A DNA stretch of 64,000 nucleotides from NCBI GenBank assembly GCA_021234535.1, contig CM037839.1, forward strand, positions 28,721,475-28,785,474, written 5' to 3'. Of the stretch, positions 11,180-24,600 are shown in pieces; the first letter of the stretch is position 1; the number at the start of each line of letters is the position of its first letter. Below the pieces are notes generated by a model. That model was not told the DNA's origin, made no database searches, and was given only the letters and a program-made list of their open reading frames with translations. Source of the DNA: Stichopus chloronotus (taxonomy: Eukaryota > Echinodermata > Holothuroidea > Aspidochirotida > Stichopodidae). The position numbers and the translations under genes are program-made.

Positions 11180-13600
11180 AAACTTAGAGTAGCAACGATT
11201 CTTTAAGCATATCGTGTGTTAATTATAATTCCCCGAAAACTCTGTATCGCCACTGTCTGTTCGTTAATCCTGTATTTCACAACAAAAACATTTTGGGCAG
11301 CGAATAAACAGCTATAACGCCGTTAATCAGAATTTTACCAGGAATTTTCATTTATTTGCTAACGACGATGCGAGCCCCATCATGAATATTCAAAGAAAGC
11401 AAAGTGTCAAAGTAACGCCACAGTTTTTGACATGTATGTGCATAAATCAAGTAATATCAAGATGTATTTATGGAGAGAGACTTGTTACTTACCTAGAGTT
11501 CTTTCTACTTATCATTCAAATGACAGGTTTTTCTTTCTCTCTCTCTACTTCTCCCCCTCTCTCTTTCATTTGCAATATATCCGTGGGATGAAGCTTACAT
11601 TATATTCATATTTTAATATATTGAAATGGGAGCAAAGTGACTTGGGTGGATAATTCCGGAAACGTAATCCTCTACATGAATTTCTACATGAAAAACTTCA
11701 CTAAATTTGTGCCGGAGGAGGAAAGTGTGGGCGGGGTGGGGAATGGTGCGGTCTTCACGAGATCCGGAGGCTTTGCAACAAGCATTTTCGTGAAGGAAAA
11801 TACGGCACGCAGCACATAATGTAAAATCAAAGACATTTTATGGGAAAGAACTAAAAGTGATGATAATATGAAACATGGGCTACAGATCTGCAACATGAGT
11901 CTTCTGTTCGCTGCAATATTCATTTGCGAATTTCATACAAGAAACAAACATTTCAAAACGTCAACAATATGAATGAAAATGGTTTGATATGGCTTCAGGA
12001 AGTCAGAGAACATGTTGCCTGGAATTCCCCTTTAACATGTCTTGATTTGGGAGCACAATGTTTGTGTGATGTTGTGGGAGGTGTGTTTTCTCTACCAACG
12101 TGCAGTGCTAATGGTATGATAGGGTGATTGAATGTAACAATATAGGGATGTGTTGTTGCTCTCGTGTGGTATATGAAGGGTATACCTTTACATAGGAACA
12201 ACATTGTTAAATTAGAACAGCACTTTCATTGGCTATAAGCCTAGCCATATTTCCCAAAGTAAGCTTTGATTTATCCGAACAGTTTGCGGCTTCAACAATC
12301 ATGCGATACGCGGGGCCTCATGAAGTAACTGTTATTTGAGAATGAAATCATGGGATATTTCCAAGCCTCACTGAAAATATATCTTAAAGAAGAATCTGAA
12401 CTAAGGAGTGTTGTATAAGAACATAATATACACAGAGTGCAAAGTCAAGTCGAACACGGGGATTTTTTTTTTAGGGGGGAGGGGGAAGGGGGTAAATGCA
12501 TTCAGTCATCAAAATTTCTGAGTTTTTTTTTTTGCGTTTCTGTGTTTTGATCTGACCCAAAGTGCAAAGGTAAGTAGTAATATAGCAAAGAGAAGACGTT
12601 TATCCTCTCGGTATAGTTATTACTTCATAGTAAACAGGTTTATGGCAACGTTTAGACCGAAACACAATTTTCATTACTGTGTTATGTTTCATCCGTCAAT
12701 GTTATCTAGTGTTACAGTTTAAACCAATTGAACTACACACTACAGTCATAACTACTCCACTCAGCATTGCAATGCACGTCTGCTCATACTTTACTTTGTG
12801 TTGGATTAGAATTGCTATTAATTATCTGTTCAAATAAGGGCAACACGAAAAGATTTGTCATCCACTAATACAAGTATCGCTAGTAGGGTTCTTATGTCCA
12901 TGGATGTTGCTGGTATAAGGATCTCTTTGTCCTGAATTCCCACAGCTATCTGAGACATTAGCTAAAGGTTCGCTGTGTTTATGTCGGACATACCAAGCAA
13001 TAAGACATCAGTATAGCATGGCGTGCTTATACGTCCACACTATAACAAGTAACAATGCATAGGCCTAGGGTAAGGGTTAAGGAGTTTAATGCAGGGAGAG
13101 TATTAGAATCTTTCAAAGTCCAACTTTATGAAAAGTTTGCTGTTTTGATTTTGAAGTCAAAGATATGAAAGATGTGTGTATATAGCAAACTTATTAGAGG
13201 GGAGGACAGTGAAAACTAATTTACTAGCGAAGAATTCCGTTCTTCATTTCCTGCTATGTTCAATTCGTCTCGATTGTGAGACATGTAAGCCTGTTAAATT
13301 GGAATCGATAGCCATATCGGAAAGCAAATATCGTATCCATTTATGAATTCATATCTGCAGGAAATATTTACTGAACCAACAACCAAAGCTACCCTCGTCT
13401 TCTTCCATTGAAATGGAATCTACGGTGATGGTACAATCATGCGTTATCTTCGGTAACATAACTGAACCCAGGCTCGTAGACAGAGATTTGCCAAAGAGGG
13501 GCGAAGAGTGTTGTTAAAACAATTGAGGTGGTTTTTAAATAAAAGAGAGTCATTTTTCATTGCAGTCATTTCAAACTCCATGTCAATATTTTGTTCCTTT
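11180..13600. other. Non-coding stretch
   Basis: No gene supported. 11684-11923 (minus) and 11924-12127 (plus) contain open frames of 60-79 codons without a family match or good splice sites. A CT-rich patch lies at 11535-11570. A consensus donor AAG|GTAAGT occurs near 12570 without a matching acceptor or exon. Confidence 0.5.
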
Positions 13601-13601
13601 C

Positions 13602-13760
13602 ACAAGATATTGCCGTTTGAAGAAAGACTTCTCTGGTCAAGAAAGATTTCCAGTTGCCTCAAGGTTACCACAATGTCGTGTAACAGTGGCAAATTATTGC
13701 AAAATAATGTTTGTTTTTCTTTGACATTGACGCCCTCGTTTAACCTAGAAATTGTGACAC
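13602..13760 (+). repeat. Dispersed repeat C, copy 1
   Basis: It matches the reverse complement of 26469-26648 over about 160 bp. The shared blocks are TCTGGTCAAGAA, CAGTTGCCTCAAGGTTACC, TAACAGTGGCAAATTATT and TTTAACCT(A/T)GAAATT. I judge the core to be above 80% identical by eye. No coding potential shared by both copies; family unknown. Confidence 0.75.
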
Positions 13761-14643
13761 TAGTAATAATGTAGATTGGATATTCTGTAGATTTGCCTTA
13801 AAATATGATAGAAATTAAGGTCATAACTCTTATTTCTTTTCATAACAGTCATGATTATAAAGAAATACAAAGAATATTTACGAAGCTGTGCCTGGGTGAC
13901 ATCACATGTTTTCAAAGGTGCAAGAATCATGTTAAAATAGATATTTCTTGAAACGGAACAAGCTGTTGAGATATTTTTTCACTAATAAAGGGAGAATATT
14001 TTTTTATGGAATATCAATTGTCCTCAGTGGCCAATACCTTTAACCATATACCATAGATATACGAAGCGTCCAAGAAAAATTGGCCAAGAATGCCTCTCAG
14101 ATTGCTGGAAGTGATACTTCCCAGGTCATAAAATTTCCATGTAACAGTTTGGAGAATGAAAATAGAGGAATTACCAGCACAACCACTTAAAACACACAAA
14201 AACATGCTCAAGGAGGGACGGGGGGGGGGGGGGGGACGGTCACCCCTTCCATCTCCCTTGGCCTCGTACCTGACTGAATCCGTACACTACCACGTATGTC
14301 TGTGCAGGATTAAAACGTCTTAACCTTCCAAACCTACTAGTCTCATTCAGTAAACATGTCTAATTGATTATATAGTAACACGCCAACTGAATTTGTGTTT
14401 GGTCTAACGGCTTGTGACATTCTTACCGTTGCTTATAAATCACGTCGACAATATGAGTAGCTGAACAATCTATGTTGGTATCAAAGAGCATTGCAAAAGA
14501 TATTAAAGGATGAGTAGTAATGTGTTATCCTTTTTCAATTTGGAATTGCCTTTTGAATTCTTCATTCAACATGCTCGAGTTTAATATAATGAGCGAAAGT
14601 TCATCATTAGATGGGGATTATGTTAACAACAATGGCGACTGAC

Positions 14644-14735
14644 CTGATACTGCGACCACATTTGTTCCATCATCTAAGGTTCTTTTCAAAAAAATCATAA
14701 AATCTGGCCCAGTTAGTTCGAGTCTCAAATCAACA
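14644..14735 (-). CDS. Weak candidate exon, minus strand
   Basis: On the minus strand the frame reads SVDLRLELTGPDFMIFLK, then RTLDDGTNVVAVSG, and ends at a good donor CAG|GTCAGT (exon end 14644, intron from 14643 downward). Alternating hydrophobic residues and the absence of low complexity make it look more protein-like than its neighbours. The acceptor is unclear: AG occurs at two places in TTTTACGGTGAGTGTTGATTTGAG, giving about 80 or 92 bp. I recognise no family and see no partner exon. Chance is a real alternative. Confidence 0.2.
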
Positions 14736-14759
14736 CTCACCGTAAAAGAAATATTTGTG

Positions 14760-17700
14760 GGTATGTGTACATGGGTTTGTGCATGTGTGTACATGTGAAG
14801 GCGGGAAACAATATGATGGCTTATGATAGTTGCGACACGCACATGAAGACGTTACATACTTCTTTGTGTAGTTGTGCTCCAATGTTCCATGATCCGATTT
14901 TATACCATGCAGATAATATTTCGTGCAAATCAATATCCTGTTTCCTAATAGTATAACCTGCAAGTAAAATATCCTACAAATAATATATCTTGCTAACATA
15001 AAAAAGAAACGGATTCGATAGGTGACGATTGGCAAAAAAATACTCAACCCGAAATTTCGATTGTCTTAACTGTAGAGGGATACCATTCTTGATAGATTTC
15101 AGATCTCAACAATATACATAATCTTTGCATTTTTTAATCACTTAGGAAAAAAAGTAGTCTTCCGTGCAACAACATAGATCCTTCTTTAACTTAAGTCCAT
15201 ATATGCGAAAGAGAAAAATCAGATTGACATTATCACTTCATTAAAAATAGTTTTATCTTTGTAATCGTATTATTAGTCTAGTCTTTGCTATCTTACAAGA
15301 AACCATCTTATGAAGATGTTTTTTTTTCGCACATCAGACTGTGTAATGTCTGTTTTACAGTTCTACGGTTAATATTTGACATCTATCTTTGTGTTCCTTT
15401 AACCAAGCATAGGGAGACACAATAACTGGTAATTATTCCATTGTAATTTATCGATTTCTTTGTCTTGTAAAATACGACATTGACCTGGGGAGATAATTTG
15501 GTACACCAGTTATTTAAAGCTTATATTAAAAAAAAAAAAATCAATCCCAGATAAATTCCTTCAGCTACGATGGTCGTATATATGCACGTTCCAAGGTGTG
15601 TAATAAAAAGGTTGGCTTTTCGGAGAACGTTATTACGTGCAGCGTATGTGATTTATAGGCACTTTTTCATAGAAATCAAAAAGATTGAAATAGTCTGCGT
15701 GAAATATTAATAGCTATACCGATATAATAGCAATGTTGGAACACAGGCGCATATAAGATGCATGATAAAGGGCGGCAATATTCTGACAACGATTTGAAAT
15801 TTGTGGAAACTTATCTATTACATGAAGAGTTATACAAATCAATGAAAATTATGATATATCACATTCGTAGGAAGAAAACAAAATGTACCAGTGTATCTTA
15901 TGCCCAGTAAATGGCAATTTTGTAAGAATGGTTTCGTTTTGAAATTGATATTTATTCGATTGCCCTCGAAAAACAAGCAAAACTGTCTTATATGCAAGTT
16001 ACAAAATAGCATCATAAGCCAAATGTTAATTGGCGATGCTTGAGATAAGACGATGTTGTTGTGACAACGCAATCAGATCTATGGGGGGAGGGGGTCAAAA
16101 CAAGGGACTCTGCTCATGCCCGAACTTGTTACTGCTATGACATTATGTTTTACCTAATACCTTTTGAAAAAATTCAAAACGGACTTCCAAAGAGGAGAGG
16201 ATTCTAAAGAAGAAAACATAAAAGAGACAAGATTGTTCATTGACACTCGATTACCGAATAGGAGATCTTGCCTTTAGGTTTCATTCTGAAATTATCTTCA
16301 AACAACATAACTCGTTCTTCGTGCAAAAAAAAAAAATGGAAACAGAAGTTTATGAGTTAACCATCTTAAGATTTCGGGAATGACTAGAGACACTCAACGG
16401 AAATATGTGCGGCCTTTGTTTAAATAGAATTAAATTTTAGTGTAAATTATTTATCTGTCATATATTGTCACATTACATGTGTATGGTGATTAAAGTACAC
16501 ATGTAATTTTTACAATTCGTGATTCTAAAGGAATGAAGTCAATAAAATGTGAATGCTATAACCTGATAATAAACAGATATTCTGGCTGTATTTAAAGCGG
16601 CCATTTGTGACATACCTCAACAGTACATGGCAATTGTCCCATTATCGACCTTTGACCCCTGTCAGGTACTACACTTAAAGCTGTCATCCTTTAATCTCTC
16701 GGTTTACACTTATTCACTGTTTTTGTTTTTTTTTATTGTAGTTTACTCCCTTTTGTTCTTTAACCCGTATAAAGGTCACTGAGATTACATCTGGTGTGTC
16801 GGGTACTCCTATAAACTCATATATTAAAGGAGGATAGGTACTCGTGAAATACATCTTACATAACTTTTTGCACTGTCAGTCGGAAGCAAGAGTGATCATT
16901 TTAGTCACTCTTTTTGTAGAATTTCACTCTCATACATTCCGAAAGGACGTGGTCATTGACTGGTCAAAATACGTCATTTTTTAATAAAAAGGGGAAATAT
17001 TTTCTCCATTTTCTCCAATGTACAACAACTGTCCGCGGGATCGTCCAGATTCGGCAGTACTAATACAGATTGCTCCATAGTTGTAATATGAAACCGTTCT
17101 AGGGTAAAGATCCTCCTTAGAGATTGGACATAAAATTAACAAGTCCATGTCCTAACAAGTCTGCCGCCTACTGTATTACACTGCTGAACAACTGTATAAA
17201 GATGAATACTGTATATACCCAGCTGTGTGATGCTACTGTCACTGTACACAGGTCAATTTTCCTGGTTCTGTTCACCGCTCATAGTTTATGACTTACATTG
17301 ATCTGCAATCTGCGAATTTCCTCCAGATACTTGAAAATACATTTAACGAGATTTTGTCTGATTCTCGTTATAGGAGCAAGAAAACTGACAGTTGATTTTT
17401 GATTGCTAATGCTTCATTTAAACCTACCGAAAATGTTGTACGGAGACAATATACGAACAAACGGAATAATAGCAAACGAAATAAGTCACGATTATATACG
17501 TTAATCCTGACAAAGGCACCTTCATGAATCATCACCTTATATCACTCACAAAGTCATACATACTGATACATACACCACGGCAAGATCATATGCTACGAAA
17601 TATGATGATTTTAAAAGACTACATAATTTTTTTTTTCTAGAAATTGGCATAGCAGTTTTCAGGTTATCGATACCAGATAAACTTTTTACTCTAAATGGAG

Positions 17701-20700
17701 TTAACACACCCTAAAGATATAACAGAAAATTTGACTTAAATAGACAGCTTAACTTCTAATGTAAATGGATGGTCCTTGTACCTTGGTGGTTTTACCTTGT
17801 ACCAACATTGTTCGTGTTCCCAACCTTAGCAAACGAAAAATTAGCACTGTGTTGTTCTTTGTATCAAACATCCATTGCTATATGTTAAACTGTGTTGCAC
17901 AAGGTCAGCGATATAAACGATACGTTTTTTTTTTAAATACAAATACTTTCACTTCGAGCTCAAGTGTATTTTGAATATTTTAACGGTATATTTAGAGACT
18001 AATTCTAATCCCCGCTGAAGTGACAGTAAACGTTCTGTTTCATGCCAAGTCGTTTAAAATATATCGTTTTGAACGCACCAATCTCGGTGTGATTGGTCAG
18101 ATAGTGTCTATGTTTAATTTTGAAATGTTCTGTTAACAGTAGGCCCTAAGTAACTATTCTTGTAAACGTTATTCCCATGAAGAAGGACGTTGTTCTGTTC
18201 TAAAAGTATAAAAGTTTTTTCCTTGTATTTTCTTTTCTTTGTCTATCGTGGGTAATCATTCATCTTCTATCACCTCTCTTTAATTACGCAATTGAAATAA
18301 ATCCACAATTTTTGTTTACACAAAATATAGACATATAGATCTCGTTCCCCGATATAATCATGACAGGTGACTATCCGGGGAAGATGAACACAGTAATTGC
18401 CATTTAATTAAAAATAGGAGGCCAGATACCATAGTCGTTTCGTTCTCTGAAACCTAGGTCATTGTCAGCTCAAATTAAATTAAAGGTTTCACAGTGATAA
18501 CTCCGCGGAGCATCAGTTTTGATTACCTCTTCGGTACTCAAACAACCAGCTGGGCAAGCAATGATTTGACGATACTAAAGACTGAAGACAGCTAGAGTTG
18601 ATCAGTTTAATCCTGCCTACATTTACCGATGGATTAGTTTAAGAAAATGCTTTGCATCTTGTTGGAAACTGCCTCTAACCTTACATTCTTTCTTCCAACG
18701 TTGTCAGTCATTCTAAATTCATGCAAATCTTCAACTACTTCCATATATCTATTTTCTTTTCTACTCTGCAGCTCGTATCTATAAACTGTAGTCAAAGTAT
18801 TGGTAATGAAATGTCAAAGCAATACTTATCGAGATAATGTGTGTATTGGTAGGTATGTGTGTGTGTGTTTCTGTGGTATAAATAGGTATGACGTGGTTAA
18901 TCCTGTGTCTGTAAGTAAGTAATCCAGAGCTTTGTTTATGATTACATTTTTAGGGACCTCTCCAGTAACTGTGAAAATAACTCTTCCTTTCCAGACTTTC
19001 TGTGATTCATCTTGTTTAGATGACAAGAATTCGTCCTACACCTTCTTTATATACACTGAAACTGAAGCCAAACACGGCTCGAAAATGCAATGAGGATGGC
19101 GTTACGTTTCAGTCTTCCAATAGTAATTATGTACATTTTGTCATTTTGCATGAAAACTACATCACGGGCCGATGTAGTAACATTTAATTCAAGTTGGAAC
19201 GACAGACGTTTAAAATTTCTCTTAATTAATTTAGATACAATAAACCTAGTGTCTTGCATTGTTCTGTTTATTACGTGTGTAGTTATTTAAAAAATACATG
19301 AAGTTTGTTTTTGTTTCAAAGATATAACCCTCTCTTTTAAGCGGACAGTAGACCTGTAAAACAATATGAAATACATTTTCTCAACTGGAATTGTAGATAC
19401 TCTAAAATTATAGCGTACTCTAAGTTTATCACGTCGGCAGATAATTCATTACACAACACTTTAATACTATACAATTTAACCATTATTACACTATACAGTA
19501 ACTGAGATTTCAAGTTTTTCTTCTATCATTAATGATTGACTCGTTACCATACATTAAAGAGATGGCTATGATTCGGTCTAGGCTGGCGATAACAATGACC
19601 GATTTTTATTCATATCAATTCGTGCATCAAGTTAAATAAAACATATTGCTGTAATAACTACACACAGATATTAGAGAGGGCTCATCAGGTATACGGCTTA
19701 AGAGTTCAACATAATGTGATGACTCATGAAAAGACACTCGTAAAGTTACTACATGTATTTTTGTAACAATTAATGTTAACATTAATCTTCAAAACAATCA
19801 GATGTGTATAAGGCTGTCATGCAGTAACATATTTTGAATATTTAGAACGTTATAAAATTTACAAACAATAAAATAGTTACAATAATAATAGTTACAAATA
19901 AAAATAGTTACAAATAATAAAAATTTAGAATGTTTTCATATGCATCACAAATGGACTTCATACCATTAGCTTTAGACAACCCGAATACACATATTTTGAG
20001 AGCTTGCTGACACTTTGTCCCCTTTTGGATATTTTCAACAGTTACTGCAGTGCTCAAAGTCACTTCCTCCAGACTGCAATATACTGTACCTCTCACGCTG
20101 AGTAGCAACATCCGTCACTTCTGGTTCATATATTCCAACTAATTTACATAAAGTAACTTCGATTCTTGCTTTCCGCGAGGATCGGCTTTCCTTGACTGTT
20201 TAAATCTTATTCCCTCCTAGAGTGTAGGATTTCCACCCAAGTTCTGTCTATAAGTACACTACAGCAGACCGAAGGCACAGCAAACACGCGAAATCAAATT
20301 ACACTGTGTTATATAGGCTCTATATATATACATTCTACAGTTAACTTAGGCGTTCATGACAGGCAATATACCTACAAGCGAGCACAAGAAACTATCCTTT
20401 GGGGGCCTCCCTTCTTTTTACTCCTTATCTGGTTTCATTGAATCCTGACGTAATAAATACAATTATTAATTTAATAAGGAATTCTCGAAAAATGTAACAT
20501 ATTTTTTTCGTACGTTGTTTCAGCAATATATGTGCTTATGGAAACGCTTATTTCTGCGACTGGAATATTGTGATTAAATAGCCTTTAAATACTCCTACGG
20601 TAATACGTATGGTATGTTAATTGAAAAAATATTGACAATATGTCTCGGTATATTTTCAATTGAAGTTGGTTACTGCATTTATTGTAAGGTAGACGAATTT

Positions 20701-20985
20701 AATCTGTAAATGTATAGACTTAATAGAATTACACAGTATCTCACATCAACCGTCGTCCGTGGTATGCGCAGGTCCGATTGATGCCCTCGCATTATGTGTA
20801 ACTCATCTCATATCGACATGCAACTATATGCAAGAAAATCGGCATCATTATTTTATTCATACTTTGAATCTCTTGAACAATTCTAACACGCTTCATTGTG
20901 CTGATACTTGTACAGAATGAGTTAACTTGTTTGATAACGTTTGAGGCCAAAACTACGTGGACATAAGGTGACATACGAGACGTAA
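14760..20985. other. Non-coding stretch
   Basis: I see no gene, transposon or long repeat here. There are scattered A-runs (15530, 16325), a pure-T run near 17630 and an A/T-rich imperfect repeat of ATAGTTACAAATAA at about 19870-19925. At 16641-16663 a reverse-strand GGGTCAAAGGTCG resembles a DR1 nuclear-receptor site. Confidence 0.5.
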
Positions 20986-20989
20986 AGTT

Positions 20990-21215
20990 ATCGTGTAGTT
21001 ATCGAATAACGTGTTTTTGCAAAGTGTCGAGACACCGACTTAGGCTAAGTCAACATCTTCGACACAGTTTAAGTCAACAAATTTGCAAACTTTTGTCGAG
21101 GTAGCAAGTTATTTGTTACTCGGTATCTCGAAAATTTTCCCAAAATTTTTCAAGATGTCCCTCAGCTTAAGTCGGTAACTCTACAATATGCAAATTTTGT
21201 CGAGTTAACAAGGTC
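20990..21215. mobile_element. Fold-back (MITE-like) element
   Basis: The left arm, about 21017-21063 (TTGCAAAGTGTCGAGACACC, then GACTTAGGC), pairs with the right arm, about 21151-21193, whose reverse complement includes ACCGACTTAAGCTG and GACATCTTG. I estimate roughly 70% match over about 45 bp. The interior repeats TTGTCGAGG and TCTCGAAAA in inverted order, so the whole unit folds back. There is no open frame. The layout suggests a non-autonomous DNA transposon. Ends and target duplication are not clear. Confidence 0.5.
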
Positions 21216-21344
21216 TGGCCGCTCACGTAACCCTGCTTTGCCAAAAATGCAGACTACATATAGCAGATATGCCTATATCCCCATGTATAGAATTACAACA
21301 TATTACGTACCACTATAGCATCTATTGGACCTATCCGCCTCAGC

Positions 21345-21690
21345 CATAAGCTGGGTGGAGGGTTAGCTTGGTAGTTAGTGTGTCCGTCTTCCAATCTTTG
21401 GGTCCGCGGATCAAATTCCGGTGAAACCACTTGGGAATGATCGGGGGGACTCAAATTTGGCTTGCTCATTGAAGCTGTTTACAGTATTGTTGATGGGTTC
21501 TTTGGGTTCCTGTTGTGCTAGTTCTCTTCAGGTTACTAGGTGCAGCTGATAGGCTAGCTTCTCCATCCCACTCAGTCTTTGGGAAAGTCGAAAGTGGCTA
21601 AAGACTCTCGTCCGTCGAATGGGGACGTTATATGGCAGTCCCGGGAGCAGATATGGGTTTGCATTGACGATTGCCCTTTTCACATCTGCC
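21345..21690 (+). mobile_element. tRNA-derived SINE
   Basis: The head at 21351-21430 resembles a tRNA gene. It has an A-box-like TTAGCTTGGTAGTTAGTG (21362 onward) and a B-box GGATCAAATTCC (21408-21419), spaced as in a Pol III promoter. No intact cloverleaf is expected because the anticodon arm is not well paired. The unrelated body includes ATGGGGACGTTATATGG and GTCCCGGGAGCAGATATGGG, a tail type I associate with marine-invertebrate SINEs. The 3' end is uncertain. Confidence 0.5.
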
Positions 21691-24600
21691 TCGTTATCCT
21701 CTGTACAATTATGGACAGTAAACACAGAAGAATCTGAATTTAGAAACAATGTGTTTGTATGCCGTAAAACACACATCCCCGCACCATACGTTTATATAAT
21801 AAACGCATGAAATATTATACCCTCTATGCATGGTACAGTATTACATTTTTGTTTTGTGCGCAGCCGTCTTCATGATTTTATAATCGCAATTATCAATCAG
21901 ACATATCGAACGATTATTTCACAGTATCTTTTTCTCAGACTTATTCAATTGCTGTTTCCCAGGAGTGAACTTAATTGCAAATGTCAGCTAATTAGTGCCA
22001 CTTTCGGGATCCCGCAATTGACTAGATCCTGTTGCATCAAAGATGTAACAAACTGTGGCTAATCTATTCAGTCAGTAATCAGTATTTTAGTTCTACCGTC
22101 AGAAGATTACCAAATCACAATGCAACACATAATGTGCCAATGCATAATAGATTTATACCTTGCCAAGAGGCACTGTTCATTTTATAAATATAAAAAAATT
22201 ACAAAATGTCCCCTCTCCTGTACTACGTAATATACCTTTGTTTGTGAGCACCAGTTCTGTGAAAAATAACTACCTAGTGAAATCTTTATGAAGACAGTTA
22301 ATTATAGCTAACCAAACAAAAGAATGTCAAGATTTAATTTTGATTAAGGGTAATTCATTGGGCCAAACTACTGCCTTAAGTATTTCAGTCTTGATAATTG
22401 ATTGAACTGATATTACAGGTGGATTAACATGTTGGAATCACGTGTATTAAAGTCCAGATAACTGATGACCAAATTACAGCATACAGTACTACAGAAGTAG
22501 CCTGCATGTATTGAGTCAATCAGATCACCAAATGTTTTAGTAGATCATTTTCCACTTGCTAGATATTAACATCTACACAAAGACATAAAACATTTGCTCT
22601 TTCAAAATTTCTAGCATTTTCAAACATAACAGCTTCTATCAATGGGATCGTGAAGCGATACATCTTAAAAAAGTGATACATCTAGAAAATTTTCAGTTGT
22701 TAACTTGAAAACCAAAGCCGTATCCCAACCTTTTGTCCGATAAAATTACTGTTACTCTTTTCCACCTTGACTGTCAGTAGTAGTTATCTACATTGATAGT
22801 AGATGCAACGTCAAACAACGCATGTGAAAAAAAGCATCGTACAGGTTCATGATTAATACCTCGTTGACCAAATATTTCCTTTTATCTAAAAGACAAGTGG
22901 AAAATAACGGCCTCCAAACCTTTCATTTTAAAAATATTAAAACATTACCATTACCAAATTTGTCTACGAATGAATAAAACGCCTGATTCTTAATTTTTAA
23001 TAAGTTCTCACCAAAGCTGATTTTGTCCCATTACAAATATCGATTTGTGAACGACGTTTATTTCAGATTCAAATGAAAGAGGAGGTCTCAGGTAACTCCT
23101 AGTCTCGATATGATTACGATCAATTAATGCACACCACATTCCATCGGGCTTTATCTTTTGGATTTTACTTTATAATAAAAGTTATTTTTTTGGCCCCTAC
23201 TTATAATCACAAAAGTTGACTGAGTTTCCATAGCCTGTCTGATCCAGCATATATTATCTTCTTGATTGAAAGTAGACAGGGAATATACATTGCCATTTAA
23301 ATTTTGTAGTTCTATTAAAATAGGTTTTTGTTTTTATTTGAGCGAAGTTCTACCTTCCCGACTGATGCACGATATACTTTAAGGATTACTTAATTTAACC
23401 AATTTTTTAACTTCTTCTTGGCCTCTAAAAGTAATTGGAAAGAGGCTCCGTGAGGAGAATCACGGCAGCATTGTCTTGTTCAAGTATATTTGCGACACTT
23501 TATATCGTAATATATCATATGCTGCAGCCATTTCTGCATACCCCGGGAAAACTGTTGATAGTCTGGTGACGTCAGTGTTACAAGCCATAGCCTGTTTCAC
23601 ATAGCCAGGGTTTATGCAAATCAACAACTTTTCCATTTTTCCTATTATAAACATCCATCCTGTAGTGCAGAAATACATATGATGTATAATCCCAGTCTAA
23701 CTTACAGCAAGGCTCTGTCCGGAATTTCTCTGTTCTTTTTTATCCCTCCGGTGACAGGACGAACATTTTTAAATCCAAAGATGGAAACTTGAGTGTTCCT
23801 TTAAGATGTAGACAGAAGCCTTTCCTTTCTCGAAAACGTATATTCAATATACGGTATCTTTCCGTAACCATTTTTCCTTCTTGACCGCCATGTTTGTTGC
23901 TGTTTCTGATTTTAGGTATTTGGAGCTTTATCTTTGATACCCTCAAACTGTAGGGGTAAATGTTGCAGCTTAATCTCACATGATCTGGCTTACATTTTCG
24001 TCATTTGTATGTGTCCAGTACATGTATTGTACTTGACTTCATTTCATTTCCATACAGTAAAATATGTTTTAATTACATCTACACGTGCAAAAAATATGTT
24101 TTAAATTTCAGTGTAATCAACTGCTTCCGAATTTGAAATAAGTTTCAGAGTGGATCACTAAGAATTCTTCATCTGCAAAATTACCTCAATTCGGACAAGG
24201 ATTGTGACGTTGCCAGAGATATCCATGAAACTCCCAAATTTTATCTCCTTTGAAGCCCCTGGCATGTAACCATTCAACTATTGAATAAATACTCAGTGTT
24301 TAGCATATTCTGAAACCTCGAGTGACTCTTCCGCGGGGTATAGCAACAATCAGTATGCTCATACCACGCCAGATTGACAGTTATAGCCATCCTCCCAACA
24401 TAATGAGGAAATGCTGGCTAAAGAGTTCCTCTTGGGACAAAAACACTTTACTAGGCATCATAAGCATCAAGAAGCCTTCTTCCCGAAATGTGCTAGGCAT
24501 ACGGGGCTGTCTACGGTAGACGTGGCACATCAAACTGCGTTAGTTTGAAATATTAGTGGGGAGGTTGTGAAGGATATTTGTCAATAAGTCTGAGTAAAAC

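Noticed and set aside
24322..24519. IMRKCW string resembling a tyrosine-kinase C-lobe
   Set aside because: Only six residues fit; the sequence before and after does not follow the kinase pattern and no splice sites bound it.
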